DNA of 64,000 nt from Armatimonadota bacterium (lineage in GTDB: Bacteria; Armatimonadota; Armatimonadia; Armatimonadales; Armatimonadaceae), in the NCBI GenBank assembly GCA_026392155.1, contig JAPLCP010000133.1:1-64000 (forward strand), given 5' to 3'. Each line of letters opens with the position of its first letter. Position 1 is the stretch's first letter. A program made the translations under genes and the position numbers. Positions 47,792 to 55,727 of this stretch are shown here, one piece after another. The notes beneath the pieces were generated by a model that searched no databases, was not told the origin of the DNA, and saw only the letters and a program-made list of their open reading frames with translations.

Positions 47792-49178
47792 CCGTCGCGA
47801 CTTTCTCACCCAAGCCGCCGGTGGTCTCGGCTCCATCGCGCTTGCCGCACTCTTGGCGGATGAGGTAAAAGCCTCCCCCCTAACCCCCGCCGGGTACCCT
47901 CTGGGTGGGGGGGCCAAGCGTGTCGTTCAGATCTTTTGTTGTGGCGGCGTGAGCCACCTGGATACATTTGACTACAAGCCTGAATTAGTGCGAATGGATG
48001 GCAAGGAGTGTAAGAAAGTCTTCGATACATTCTTTGCGCAGCCGGGCAATCTGATGAAGAGCCCGTTTGCCTTTAAGCAGCACGGCCAGAGCGGGCGCTG
48101 GGTGAGTGAGCTGCTGCCACATCTTGCCCAGCAGGTGGACGACATCACGTTTATTTCGTCTATGAAGGCCAAGTCCGCCAACCACACGCCCGCGACCTTT
48201 CAGATGAACTCGGGCTTTACGCTCAATGGCTTTCCCTGCATGGGCGCGTGGCTGAGCTATGGTCTCGGCTCGCTCAACCAAGACCTGCCCACGTTTGTGG
48301 TGCTCCCCGACCCGCGCGGTCTGCCTGCCGGTGGGGCGATCAACTGGACCGCGGGGTTTCTGCCCGCGACGCACCAGGGGACGGCGTTCAATCCCAAGGG
48401 CCAGCCGGTCGATAACTTATTCCCCCCAAGCGACGTCAAAGCGACAGACCGGCAAGCGGCGCTGGGGCTGCTCAAGACGATGAACGCGGAGTTCGGCGCG
48501 GCCCACCCCGGCGACTCGGCGCTGGCAGCACGGATCAAGGCTTATGAGCTAGCAGCGCGGATGCAGGTCAGCATTCCACAGGTAGTCAAGTTCGACGAAG
48601 AACCAGAGCACATCAAGAAGCTCTACGGCCTCGACGATCCCGTAGCCGGGGGCTTTGCCCGAAACTGCCTGCTCGCCCGGCGCTTGCTCGAAAAAGGCGT
48701 GCGCTTTGTCCAGCTCTATCATGGCGGCGCGTTTGGCTCGCCGCGGATCAACTGGGACGGCCACGAGGATCTGCGCGACAACCACCTGACGCAGGCCAAG
48801 AGCATGGACCAGCCCGTCGCCGCACTGCTCGCAGACTTAAAACAGCGCGGGATGCTCGACGACACGCTGATCCTCTGGACCACAGAGTTTGGCCGCACGC
48901 CCATCACTCAGGGAGTCGGCAAGCCGGGCCGTGACCACCACCCGTTTGCCTACACCTGTTGGATGGCGGGCGCGGGTCTCAAGCCAGGCTTTTCCTACGG
49001 CAGCACCGATGAGCTCGGCTACGACACCGCCGAGAACCCCGTTAGTGTCTATGATTTCCATGCCACCGTCCTGCACCTGCTCGGCATCGACCACACCAAG
49101 CTCACCTACTACCACAACGGCACCCGTCGCCGCCTCACCGATGTGCATGGCGAGGTGATCCAGGGAATTCTTAGCTAG
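47781..49178 (+). CDS. DUF1501 protein, Tat-exported
   Basis: 465 residues from ATG 47781. The twin-arginine signal is NSRRDFLTQAAGG (R5/R6). The alkaline-phosphatase/sulfatase-like DUF1501 core follows: GGVSHLDTFDYKPEL, SGRWVSELLPHLA, NHTPATFQMNSG, FVQLYHGG, LWTTEFGRTPITQG, GRDHHPFAYTCW. Members occur with DUF1549/DUF1553 partners and their substrate is unknown. The 13 residues SPLTPAGYPLGGG just after the signal are encoded by a palindromic repeat. The start overlaps the previous gene by 11 bases; the stop is interlocked with the convergent oxidase in CTAG. Confidence 0.94.
   Translation: MQNSRRDFLTQAAGGLGSIALAALLADEVKASPLTPAGYPLGGGAKRVVQIFCCGGVSHLDTFDYKPELVRMDGKECKKVFDTFFAQPGNLMKSPFAFKQHGQSGRWVSELLPHLAQQVDDITFISSMKAKSANHTPATFQMNSGFTLNGFPCMGAWLSYGLGSLNQDLPTFVVLPDPRGLPAGGAINWTAGFLPATHQGTAFNPKGQPVDNLFPPSDVKATDRQAALGLLKTMNAEFGAAHPGDSALAARIKAYELAARMQVSIPQVVKFDEEPEHIKKLYGLDDPVAGGFARNCLLARRLLEKGVRFVQLYHGGAFGSPRINWDGHEDLRDNHLTQAKSMDQPVAALLADLKQRGMLDDTLILWTTEFGRTPITQGVGKPGRDHHPFAYTCWMAGAGLKPGFSYGSTDELGYDTAENPVSVYDFHATVLHLLGIDHTKLTYYHNGTRRRLTDVHGEVIQGILS
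47873..47913. repeat. In-frame palindromic G/C-rich repeat, copy 3 (DUF1501 gene)
   Basis: CCCCCCTAACCCCCGCC runs into GGGTACCC (itself palindromic) and ends in GGGTGGGGGGG. Bases 47886-47908 are repeated exactly, inverted, at 6757-6779. It is translated SPLTPAGYPLGGG between the Tat signal and the mature domain. Confidence 0.8.
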
Positions 49179-50236
49179 CAGATCAGCTGTGGCCCAATGT
49201 CACTCAGCTTTGGGTATCCCGCGAGGGCCATCGAGAGCTTCAGGTCGTCGTGGAGGTGCTGGAGAACGTGCGTGACGCCTGCTTCGCCATTGACGGCCAG
49301 TGCCCAGAGGTAGGGGCGACCAATCAGCACGGCGCGGGCTCCCAGCGCAAGGGCTTTTAGGATATCGGTGCCACGACGGATGCCACCGTCCACGTAGACC
49401 TCGGCCTGGCCTTGCACCGCAGTGGCGATCTCCGGGAGGGCATCGGCGGTGCTGATGACGCTATCGAGCTGGCGGCCCCCGTGGTTGGAGACGACAATCC
49501 CCGCGACGCCGTGCTGAACCGCAAGAAGCGCATCTTCGGCGGTCAGAACCCCTTTCACCACGATCGGCAGGCGCGTGATGCTCCGCAGCCACTCCAGCGA
49601 CTCCCAGGTCAGGCTCGCATCGAACTGCTTACTGGCGTAGTAGTGTAGCGCCATCTCGTCCTGACCAAAAGGAAGGTACTGCACCAGATTTGCCAAGGGA
49701 ATATGCGCGGGCACCTGAAAGTTATTGCGAAAATCCCGCTCGCGGTTGCCCGTGGCGGGCACATCCACCGTCAGGCAGAGCGCAGCAAACCCCGCCGCCT
49801 CCGCACGCTCCACCAGCGCCTTGGTGATCTCACGATCCCGGTGGCAGTAGAGCTGAAACCAGCGCGTCCCCGTAGAGGCCGCCGTGACCTCCTCCATCGA
49901 GCGCGATGCCATCGTGCTCAGGGTCTGGATCACCCCCGCCGCCGCCGTTGCACACGCCACGGCCAGCTCACCATCGGGGTGGGCGAGCTGGTTGAAAGCA
50001 CACGGCGCCGTCAGAAGAGGAAACGTAACGGGCTGGCCTAAGATCGTGGTCGCCGTCTCGCACGCGCTCACATCGACAAGCACCCGTGGGCGCAAGCGTA
50101 GCCCCGCCCACGCCTGCTCGTTCTCCCGCACCGTGAGCTCATCGCCCGCGCCTCCGGCGTAGTAGTCGTAGGTTGCCTGCGGCAGAAGCTCCCGCGCCCG
50201 CTGCTCGTACTCACGAAGATTGAGAGGAACACTCAT
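49175..50236 (-). CDS. FMN-dependent alpha-hydroxy-acid oxidase/dehydrogenase
   Basis: 353 residues from ATG 50236. The FMN TIM barrel is complete: ATYDYYAGGAGDELTVREN, QLYCHRDREITKALVERAEAAG, LTVDVPATGNRERD, PIVVKGVLTAEDALLAV, VVSNHGGRQLDS with the catalytic His, and YVDGGIRRGTDILKALALGA. It oxidises an L-2-hydroxy acid (lactate, glycolate or a relative) to the keto acid. Oxidase or dehydrogenase cannot be decided from sequence. A GGGGGAAG site precedes the ATG. It converges with DUF1501, sharing CTAG. Confidence 0.93.
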   Translation of the reverse strand: MSVPLNLREYEQRARELLPQATYDYYAGGAGDELTVRENEQAWAGLRLRPRVLVDVSACETATTILGQPVTFPLLTAPCAFNQLAHPDGELAVACATAAAGVIQTLSTMASRSMEEVTAASTGTRWFQLYCHRDREITKALVERAEAAGFAALCLTVDVPATGNRERDFRNNFQVPAHIPLANLVQYLPFGQDEMALHYYASKQFDASLTWESLEWLRSITRLPIVVKGVLTAEDALLAVQHGVAGIVVSNHGGRQLDSVISTADALPEIATAVQGQAEVYVDGGIRRGTDILKALALGARAVLIGRPYLWALAVNGEAGVTHVLQHLHDDLKLSMALAGYPKLSDIGPQLIC

Positions 50237-50389
50237 CTCGCTTCCCCCTGAAGCAAAGGCTGACGCGCACAAAACCACGCGTCGGCCTCGGGCTGCCACG
50301 GCCAGATGCCCTGGTCAAAGTTTGTTGCCATAACAAGCATTTGACCAAAAACGAGAGGGGAGCGCAACCGTAACTTTTACGGCACCGAC

Positions 50390-51451
50390 TCAGGGAAGAG
50401 TGGCCTGCCAGTACATTCGCCGCCCCCGTGGATTCAGTCCTATACCGACGATCGTGGTGCCATCGTCTGAGATCGATGTTGCTTCCTTAAGCTGCCAGCC
50501 TTTCACGTCGGTGATGCCTTTTGCGAGAAGAAGATCCTGAAGAATGTAGGTTTTGCCGAACTGGTTGTCGTAGAGAATTGTGGTGCTGTTGCGGTTGAAC
50601 CAGCCATATCCGACACTTCGATCGCCGTTCTGGGACACATCCCGCAGATAACTATCTTCGAGCCCTGATAGGGGGGCGATACTCTTCATCCCGGTGGACC
50701 TGTTCCAGAGGAACGCTGCCGCTGGGATACCAGGTCTGTTGACGTACCCGACGATATAGTCCCCGTACCGAGAGATCCCATAGCCGAAGCTATCCCTGTA
50801 GCCCGGAAGCGTACCGAGGCTTTGAAGCTGACCAGACTTCCAGCGAACGGCTGTGATCGGTAGGCCAAAGCCCCCCGAGTACCCGGTGGCCACCAGACCG
50901 CTTCCCGAGATGGCAGTTCCGTAACTAAACGTATGCCCTGGTAAAAATCCCAGGTTCTGCATCCCCGTGGAGGGTGACCAGAGAAAAGCCTCAAAGCTAC
51001 TATATGGGCCGGAATTCGAACAATATCCGATGACCGCCTCACCCTTTTCCGAAATATCAGTGGCGAGACTATTCTGGTAGCCGGGAAGCACCCCCAGCGG
51101 CGTTATCCCCGCCGAGGGAGTCCAGTAGAACCCACCAACCCCTGTCCACCCCACGGCGGCATCTCCGTTCGCTGCAACCCCTGTCGCTAGGCTGTAAGGC
51201 GAACCAGATAGGAATCCCAGGAACTTTATATTGCCCCCCTTTTCAATTGCGGCTTGATTCTGCTGCTCTCCCGACGCATAGCTACCATCCGGCGAGAGGC
51301 CAATAGGCCGTGATATTGTCCCCGGCCCTGCAATGGTGGGCACCATTGCTAGGGGCTTGAAGCTGTAGGTGGACTGGGCGCTAGCCGCTGGGGCGATAAC
51401 AAGTGCGCCTCCGATGAGCGCCAGTAGGCAAGTAAAACGACGTCGATTCAT
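50390..51451 (-). CDS. Secreted HAF-repeat protein
   Basis: 353 residues. The signal peptide is MNRRRFTCLLALIGGALVIAPAASAQ. The rest is a series of HAF-type repeats, each with a LG-x-LPG-Y-x-S-x-A-x-x-IS-x-x-G core: LGFLSGSPYSLATGVAANGDA, LGVLPGYQNSLATDISEKGE, LGFLPGHTFSYGTAISGSG, LGTLPGYRDSFGYGIS. These are thought to form a beta-propeller-like extracellular domain. The function is unknown. A strong Shine-Dalgarno GGAGGA (51463-51458) precedes the ATG by 6 bases, so this gene has a conventional leader. Confidence 0.87.
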   Translation of the reverse strand: MNRRRFTCLLALIGGALVIAPAASAQSTYSFKPLAMVPTIAGPGTISRPIGLSPDGSYASGEQQNQAAIEKGGNIKFLGFLSGSPYSLATGVAANGDAAVGWTGVGGFYWTPSAGITPLGVLPGYQNSLATDISEKGEAVIGYCSNSGPYSSFEAFLWSPSTGMQNLGFLPGHTFSYGTAISGSGLVATGYSGGFGLPITAVRWKSGQLQSLGTLPGYRDSFGYGISRYGDYIVGYVNRPGIPAAAFLWNRSTGMKSIAPLSGLEDSYLRDVSQNGDRSVGYGWFNRNSTTILYDNQFGKTYILQDLLLAKGITDVKGWQLKEATSISDDGTTIVGIGLNPRGRRMYWQATLP

Positions 51452-51547
51452 TCGAGTTCCTCCAGAGCGTATGCCGTGGGCGGGATCGCCGCAGGCTGTT
51501 GTCTGGATACTACCAAGCGCACCGTCTACAAATCGTGAACAGGCAAA

Positions 51548-54121
51548 TCAGAGAGAGAAGCGCAGCGCTAAAGCAACGGCATCGTCGAGGGCTTGCTCAT
51601 AGCCTTGGGCCACGCTCTGCTCGTAGCGGACTATGCCAAGGGTGCGCCTCAGCGCGGCGCTGGTGTCGTCTAGGCGCATCCAGCGGTCAAGCTCTGGCAG
51701 ACTCTGCTGCTCCGTGAGCGCCTGGCACACCCCGACCCACTGCGCGGCCTCAGTGGGCATTCCGCACCGACAGCAGATCTGAGCCAGCAGAGAGAAGCCG
51801 TCGCGCAGGTCGAGGGAGCGTCTATCGGGAAACGCAGCACTCAGCGTTTTTTGCGCAAAGAGGGCGGCATCGGGGAGCTCGTCTAGGCAGAGGGAGATCA
51901 CGGCCCGCACTTTGTAGTCATCAATGAGCACGACAGCCTGCTTGAGGGCCTCACCCCGCGCGATGGCTTCATCGCAAGCCGTTTTCGCGGCGGCGTAGTC
52001 TCCGATCTCTAGATAGGTAATCGTTAGCGTGTTGAGGAGCGTGCAGACCAGGTTGGTGCGATTCAGGGCGCGGGCAGACACCAAGGCGGCCTGGGAGTAG
52101 CGAATCGAGTCGTCGAGCTGGCCCTGGTAGTAGTAGTGCTTGCCAAGCGCGGACTGACACTCCGCCATGAGAGTCGCGTTCTTCTCCTGCTTGCCAATTT
52201 GGAGCGCCTCCTCCAAGAGCGGCCCCGCCTTCTCGGACTGATTGGTTTCTCCGTAGAGGTAGCTCAGGATACACAGTGCCTGTGCCAGCTCCGTACGCTC
52301 CCCGAGCTGGCGAAGGAGCGCGATGCCCTGTACACCGCAGCGAATCGCATCGTCGAAGCGGCGAACATAGTGATACAGAACAACACTGCGGGTGAGGAGC
52401 GTGGCAAGCTCTTTGGAGCCTTTCTCTACCTGCGCAGAGAGACGATCAACCCAGGCCGCCCCCTCGCTCAGGTGGTTGGCAAGTATAAAAAAGTTCACCA
52501 GCTCCCCAAGGAGCCCGATAGCCTGCTGCGGCGACTGCGCCGTGAGGGCGAACCGGAAGTTCTCTAGCTCCGCCTCGTACTTTTGGTGGATCACCACCTC
52601 ACTGCCCAGGAGCGCACGCTGGTTGGTTCGCGCAAAGGTAAGAAAGTACTCGCCGTGGCCGCGCACGAGCGCCTCCCGCTCCGAGGCGGTCAGCAGGCTC
52701 TCCCCAAACTCGCGGAGGCTCTCGCCCATGCACCAGCGCAGCGTGCCGCGCCGCTCCTCGGTCAGGACGAGCGACCTATCGCGTAGCTGCGAGAGGTACT
52801 CCAGCGCGGCGGGCTCGCCGGAGATTGCCCCCGCCTCCTCGGTCGTCCAGCCGCCCCGGAAGACGGAGAGCGCGGCGAAGAACCGGCGCTGGTCTGCCGT
52901 GAGCAGGCGGACGCTCCAGTCCATCACGGCGTGGAGCGAGCGGTGGCGGGCGGTTTTGTCGAGTTCCTGGGTCGTGAGAAAGGTCAGCCGCTCGCCGATT
53001 TTTTCGATCATCTCGCCAATTGTGAGTGCGCCCACACGGTTCGCCGCCAGCTCCAGCGCCAGCGGGATGCCCTCCAGAAGCGTGCAGAGCTGCTCCACAG
53101 AGTCATCGGAGCGAGCTCCGGCGCGGTCGCAGAACAGTGCCACACTCTCGGCCAGATCCAGTGCATCGACAACGAGCAGGCGCTCTCCTTCCAGTCCGAG
53201 CCGCCGCCGCGAGGTCACCAGGCAGGTGAGGTTGGGCACGCGGGCTAGCAGTGTCTGAAGGGGTGCCGCGACGGTGCCAGCGAGCTGTTCTAGATTATCC
53301 AGCACTAGGAGATAGGGCTCAGCGCCTAGGTGGCGGGCGAGCTGCTCCAGTGGGTCTTCGTCGGGCTGCTGGGCCGGTATTGCCAGCCCGGTCAGGATCG
53401 CCAACAGGAGCAGGCGGCTGTCGGTGAGCGCGGCGAGGGGAACAAAGCCCACCCGCTCTCGAAGCGTCTCCCGAAGGCGCTGGGCAGTGGAGAGCGCAAG
53501 GCGCGTCTTACCTACCCCTCCGGTGCCCAGCAGCGTGACAAGGCGACTCCCCCCGTGCGGGAGAACCCATTCCTGAAGCTGCGTCAGCTCACTCTGCCGC
53601 CCCCAAAAACGGCTCAAGGGAAGCGGCAAGGAAGCTTGTGGAGGGTCAATTTCCCCTGAGGCTGTCTCAAGGCCCTGGTAGAGCGCTTCGAGCCGGTCTC
53701 GCTCATCGAGCAGCCAGTCGTCCCAGAGGCCCGGCAGGAGTGGCCCGCCGTAGTGCTGCCTCGCAAGGCTTATTTGACCACTCGCCACGGCTTGTAGAAA
53801 CGCGGCGACATCGGTGTGGACATAGCGCGTGTCGATCCCAATGGTGTTCTTCCCGGGCGAGTCAAAGAGAGTATCGGGGGCAAGACCCGCGGCCTTGACG
53901 GAGGTGCGTATCTGGGAGAGCGCTTGGCGCAGGTTGGCTCGCGCCGCCTCGATACCCGCCTCAGGCCAGAAGAGATCCGCCAGTGTACCCCGCGCGTGCT
54001 GGCGTGGGTAGAAACAAAGATAGGCCAAGAGGGAGGCGGCGCGCTGGGTGCGAAACCGTGTGATGGTTCGTCCCTGAGCGTGCAGTCGCAGCCCTCCCAG
54101 TAGCTCTACATTCCATTCCAT
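51548..54121 (-). CDS. SARP-family transcriptional activator with NB-ARC ATPase and TPR domains
   Basis: 857 residues. The N-terminal OmpR-type winged helix (about 1-95: LLGGLRLHAQGRTITRFRTQRAASLLAYL) is followed by a BTAD-like helical region, then an NB-ARC P-loop module. Walker A is LLGTGGVGKTRLAL (about 200), and the following Walker B is YLLVLDNLEQL. Degenerate TPRs fill the C-terminal half. AfsR/SARP regulators activate specialised metabolism, mainly in Actinobacteria. It is the only clear transcription factor in the window. TATAAT (54152-54147, minus) precedes the gene by about 25 bases. The target is unknown. Confidence 0.9.
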   Translation of the reverse strand: MEWNVELLGGLRLHAQGRTITRFRTQRAASLLAYLCFYPRQHARGTLADLFWPEAGIEAARANLRQALSQIRTSVKAAGLAPDTLFDSPGKNTIGIDTRYVHTDVAAFLQAVASGQISLARQHYGGPLLPGLWDDWLLDERDRLEALYQGLETASGEIDPPQASLPLPLSRFWGRQSELTQLQEWVLPHGGSRLVTLLGTGGVGKTRLALSTAQRLRETLRERVGFVPLAALTDSRLLLLAILTGLAIPAQQPDEDPLEQLARHLGAEPYLLVLDNLEQLAGTVAAPLQTLLARVPNLTCLVTSRRRLGLEGERLLVVDALDLAESVALFCDRAGARSDDSVEQLCTLLEGIPLALELAANRVGALTIGEMIEKIGERLTFLTTQELDKTARHRSLHAVMDWSVRLLTADQRRFFAALSVFRGGWTTEEAGAISGEPAALEYLSQLRDRSLVLTEERRGTLRWCMGESLREFGESLLTASEREALVRGHGEYFLTFARTNQRALLGSEVVIHQKYEAELENFRFALTAQSPQQAIGLLGELVNFFILANHLSEGAAWVDRLSAQVEKGSKELATLLTRSVVLYHYVRRFDDAIRCGVQGIALLRQLGERTELAQALCILSYLYGETNQSEKAGPLLEEALQIGKQEKNATLMAECQSALGKHYYYQGQLDDSIRYSQAALVSARALNRTNLVCTLLNTLTITYLEIGDYAAAKTACDEAIARGEALKQAVVLIDDYKVRAVISLCLDELPDAALFAQKTLSAAFPDRRSLDLRDGFSLLAQICCRCGMPTEAAQWVGVCQALTEQQSLPELDRWMRLDDTSAALRRTLGIVRYEQSVAQGYEQALDDAVALALRFSL

Positions 54122-54164
54122 CGTCTGCGCGACCGAGCCCTCCTCGATTATACCCAGAGCCGAG

Positions 54165-55706
54165 TCAGTGAGATAGGTAGGCTTGGGCCAGTGCCTCGCC
54201 TAATTGGATCGTGCCCTGCGTCCCAAAGTGGACGCGCTGGTGGGGCAAGTGCTCGGTCTTGATGATCACTAGCTGCTTATCAGCCTGGGCCAGCTCTCTG
54301 AGGCTTACATTCAGCGCTGCCATGTTCTTCCAGATCGCTTTTGGGTGCTGCTCGGAGATGAACCAGGGGAGCGTGGGCTGCCCTAAATCCTGACGCACTT
54401 GCCCGATCAGTGCCTTGAGCCACGCGGCATAGGCGCGATGGTAGAAGTAGGTATCGTTCTCGCCGGGGTGCCAGAAGACGCCCTCCCAGCTCGGCACGTA
54501 GCCCTGGCGCGTAAGATCCGCGTGGGCGTCGCGGAGGAAAGAGATAAACTTGGGATAGAGGTTGCGGCGGCTCTCCGGCGAGCCCTGCGGCAGCCAGTCC
54601 AGCCCCTGCGCCCCGCTGTGGGTGAACTTCAGAAGCGCGATGCCCTCGCTGGCAGGGAGCGTCTTTCGTAGCTGCGCCCCAAGGCTCAGCTCCGGGCCAA
54701 AGTTTCCCAGGCCGCTCACCGGCCCAAGGGGCTCCCAGTTCCTGGAACTCTGGAATCCCCCGCCTAGTGCGTAGCGAAAGAGCACCTCGTTCTGGGGCTG
54801 CGCGAGCGCCGGAGGGAGCTCGCTTGCAAACGCGTCCTCGCCCTCCATGTTGCGCTGCCCCGCCAGCACAAACAGCCGGATGCGCTGCTTCTTGGCAACC
54901 GGCAGGCCCTTTGCGAACTTGCGCTCTTTAGGCTTGGGAAGCTTTCCGATCTCCTTCAAGTAAGCGGCCCCAAACGCCTCCCCGAGCTGGAGCTGACCCT
55001 GTGTCCCGAAGTGGTAGTGCGGCTGCCCGCTGTCCATCACATCGAAAGCCAGGTGCGAGGTCGGCACCCAGCGTAGCAGTGGGTCGGAGGCGAGAAGCTG
55101 GTCTTGCTGGGCGCGAAGAACGGCCAGGTTGGCACGGTTATCCATCCCCCAGATCCCTTTCTCACTCACCTCACCCAGAAACCACTTGAGCTTGGGGAGC
55201 TGCAGATCGACGCGGAGGCGCTGGATGATCTTGCGGAGGTTGGCAGCGTAGGTGGTGTTGACCTTGCGGTTCAGCATGTCGTTCTCACCCTGGTGCCAGA
55301 CCACGGCCTCAAGCTGGTAGCGAGTGCCTTGCTTCTCAAATGCGGCCAGCGCCTCTCGGACAAGCTGGAGCGTGCGCGGGTAGAGCTTCTGGCCGTTTTC
55401 CGGCGCATCTGGGTTCCAGTCGTAGACCGCGGTCGTTCCCCCAATCGCGGACTTGATAATGGCAATCGGGGAGTCGTCGTACTTTTTCACCAGGCGCGTA
55501 AAGGTCAGCTCTGGGCCAAACGAGTCGAGAGGCCGAAGCGCTCCCCAGCCCTCGTTCTGAAGCTGTAGGCTGATGTAGCGCACGTCGGGCTGCGGCGCAC
55601 CCGCCCCTTTGAAGAGCGGGAAGCGGTCGATGTGCTCCGGGTGGGCATCCGCGCCCACCATGTTCGACTGACCGGCAAAGAGAAAGACCTTAACGGGCTT
55701 AGGCAT
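54165..55706 (-). CDS. Tandem SASA (sialate O-acetylesterase-like) protein with degenerate second domain
   Basis: 513 residues, two SGNH/SASA domains. Domain 1 keeps FLFAGQSNMVG (nucleophile S14), AVVWHQGENDML and a C-terminal His (YHFGTQGQLQLGEAF). Domain 2 (about 278 to the end) has VLAGQRNMEG, with Arg where the nucleophile Ser should be, and VFWHPGENDT, with Pro for Gln; it is probably non-catalytic. There is no signal peptide. TACAAT (55719-55714, minus) is 7 bases before the ATG, right after the stop of the BNR gene upstream. It probably acts on acetylated sugars in the cytoplasm, with domain 2 as a binding or structural unit. Confidence 0.85.
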   Translation of the reverse strand: MPKPVKVFLFAGQSNMVGADAHPEHIDRFPLFKGAGAPQPDVRYISLQLQNEGWGALRPLDSFGPELTFTRLVKKYDDSPIAIIKSAIGGTTAVYDWNPDAPENGQKLYPRTLQLVREALAAFEKQGTRYQLEAVVWHQGENDMLNRKVNTTYAANLRKIIQRLRVDLQLPKLKWFLGEVSEKGIWGMDNRANLAVLRAQQDQLLASDPLLRWVPTSHLAFDVMDSGQPHYHFGTQGQLQLGEAFGAAYLKEIGKLPKPKERKFAKGLPVAKKQRIRLFVLAGQRNMEGEDAFASELPPALAQPQNEVLFRYALGGGFQSSRNWEPLGPVSGLGNFGPELSLGAQLRKTLPASEGIALLKFTHSGAQGLDWLPQGSPESRRNLYPKFISFLRDAHADLTRQGYVPSWEGVFWHPGENDTYFYHRAYAAWLKALIGQVRQDLGQPTLPWFISEQHPKAIWKNMAALNVSLRELAQADKQLVIIKTEHLPHQRVHFGTQGTIQLGEALAQAYLSH

Positions 55707-55727
55707 GGCTCCGATTGTAGCATACTC

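Noticed and set aside
52392-53258. 288-codon plus-strand frame within the SARP gene
   Set aside because: Ser/Arg-rich shadow; the opposite strand has winged-helix, P-loop and TPR motifs.
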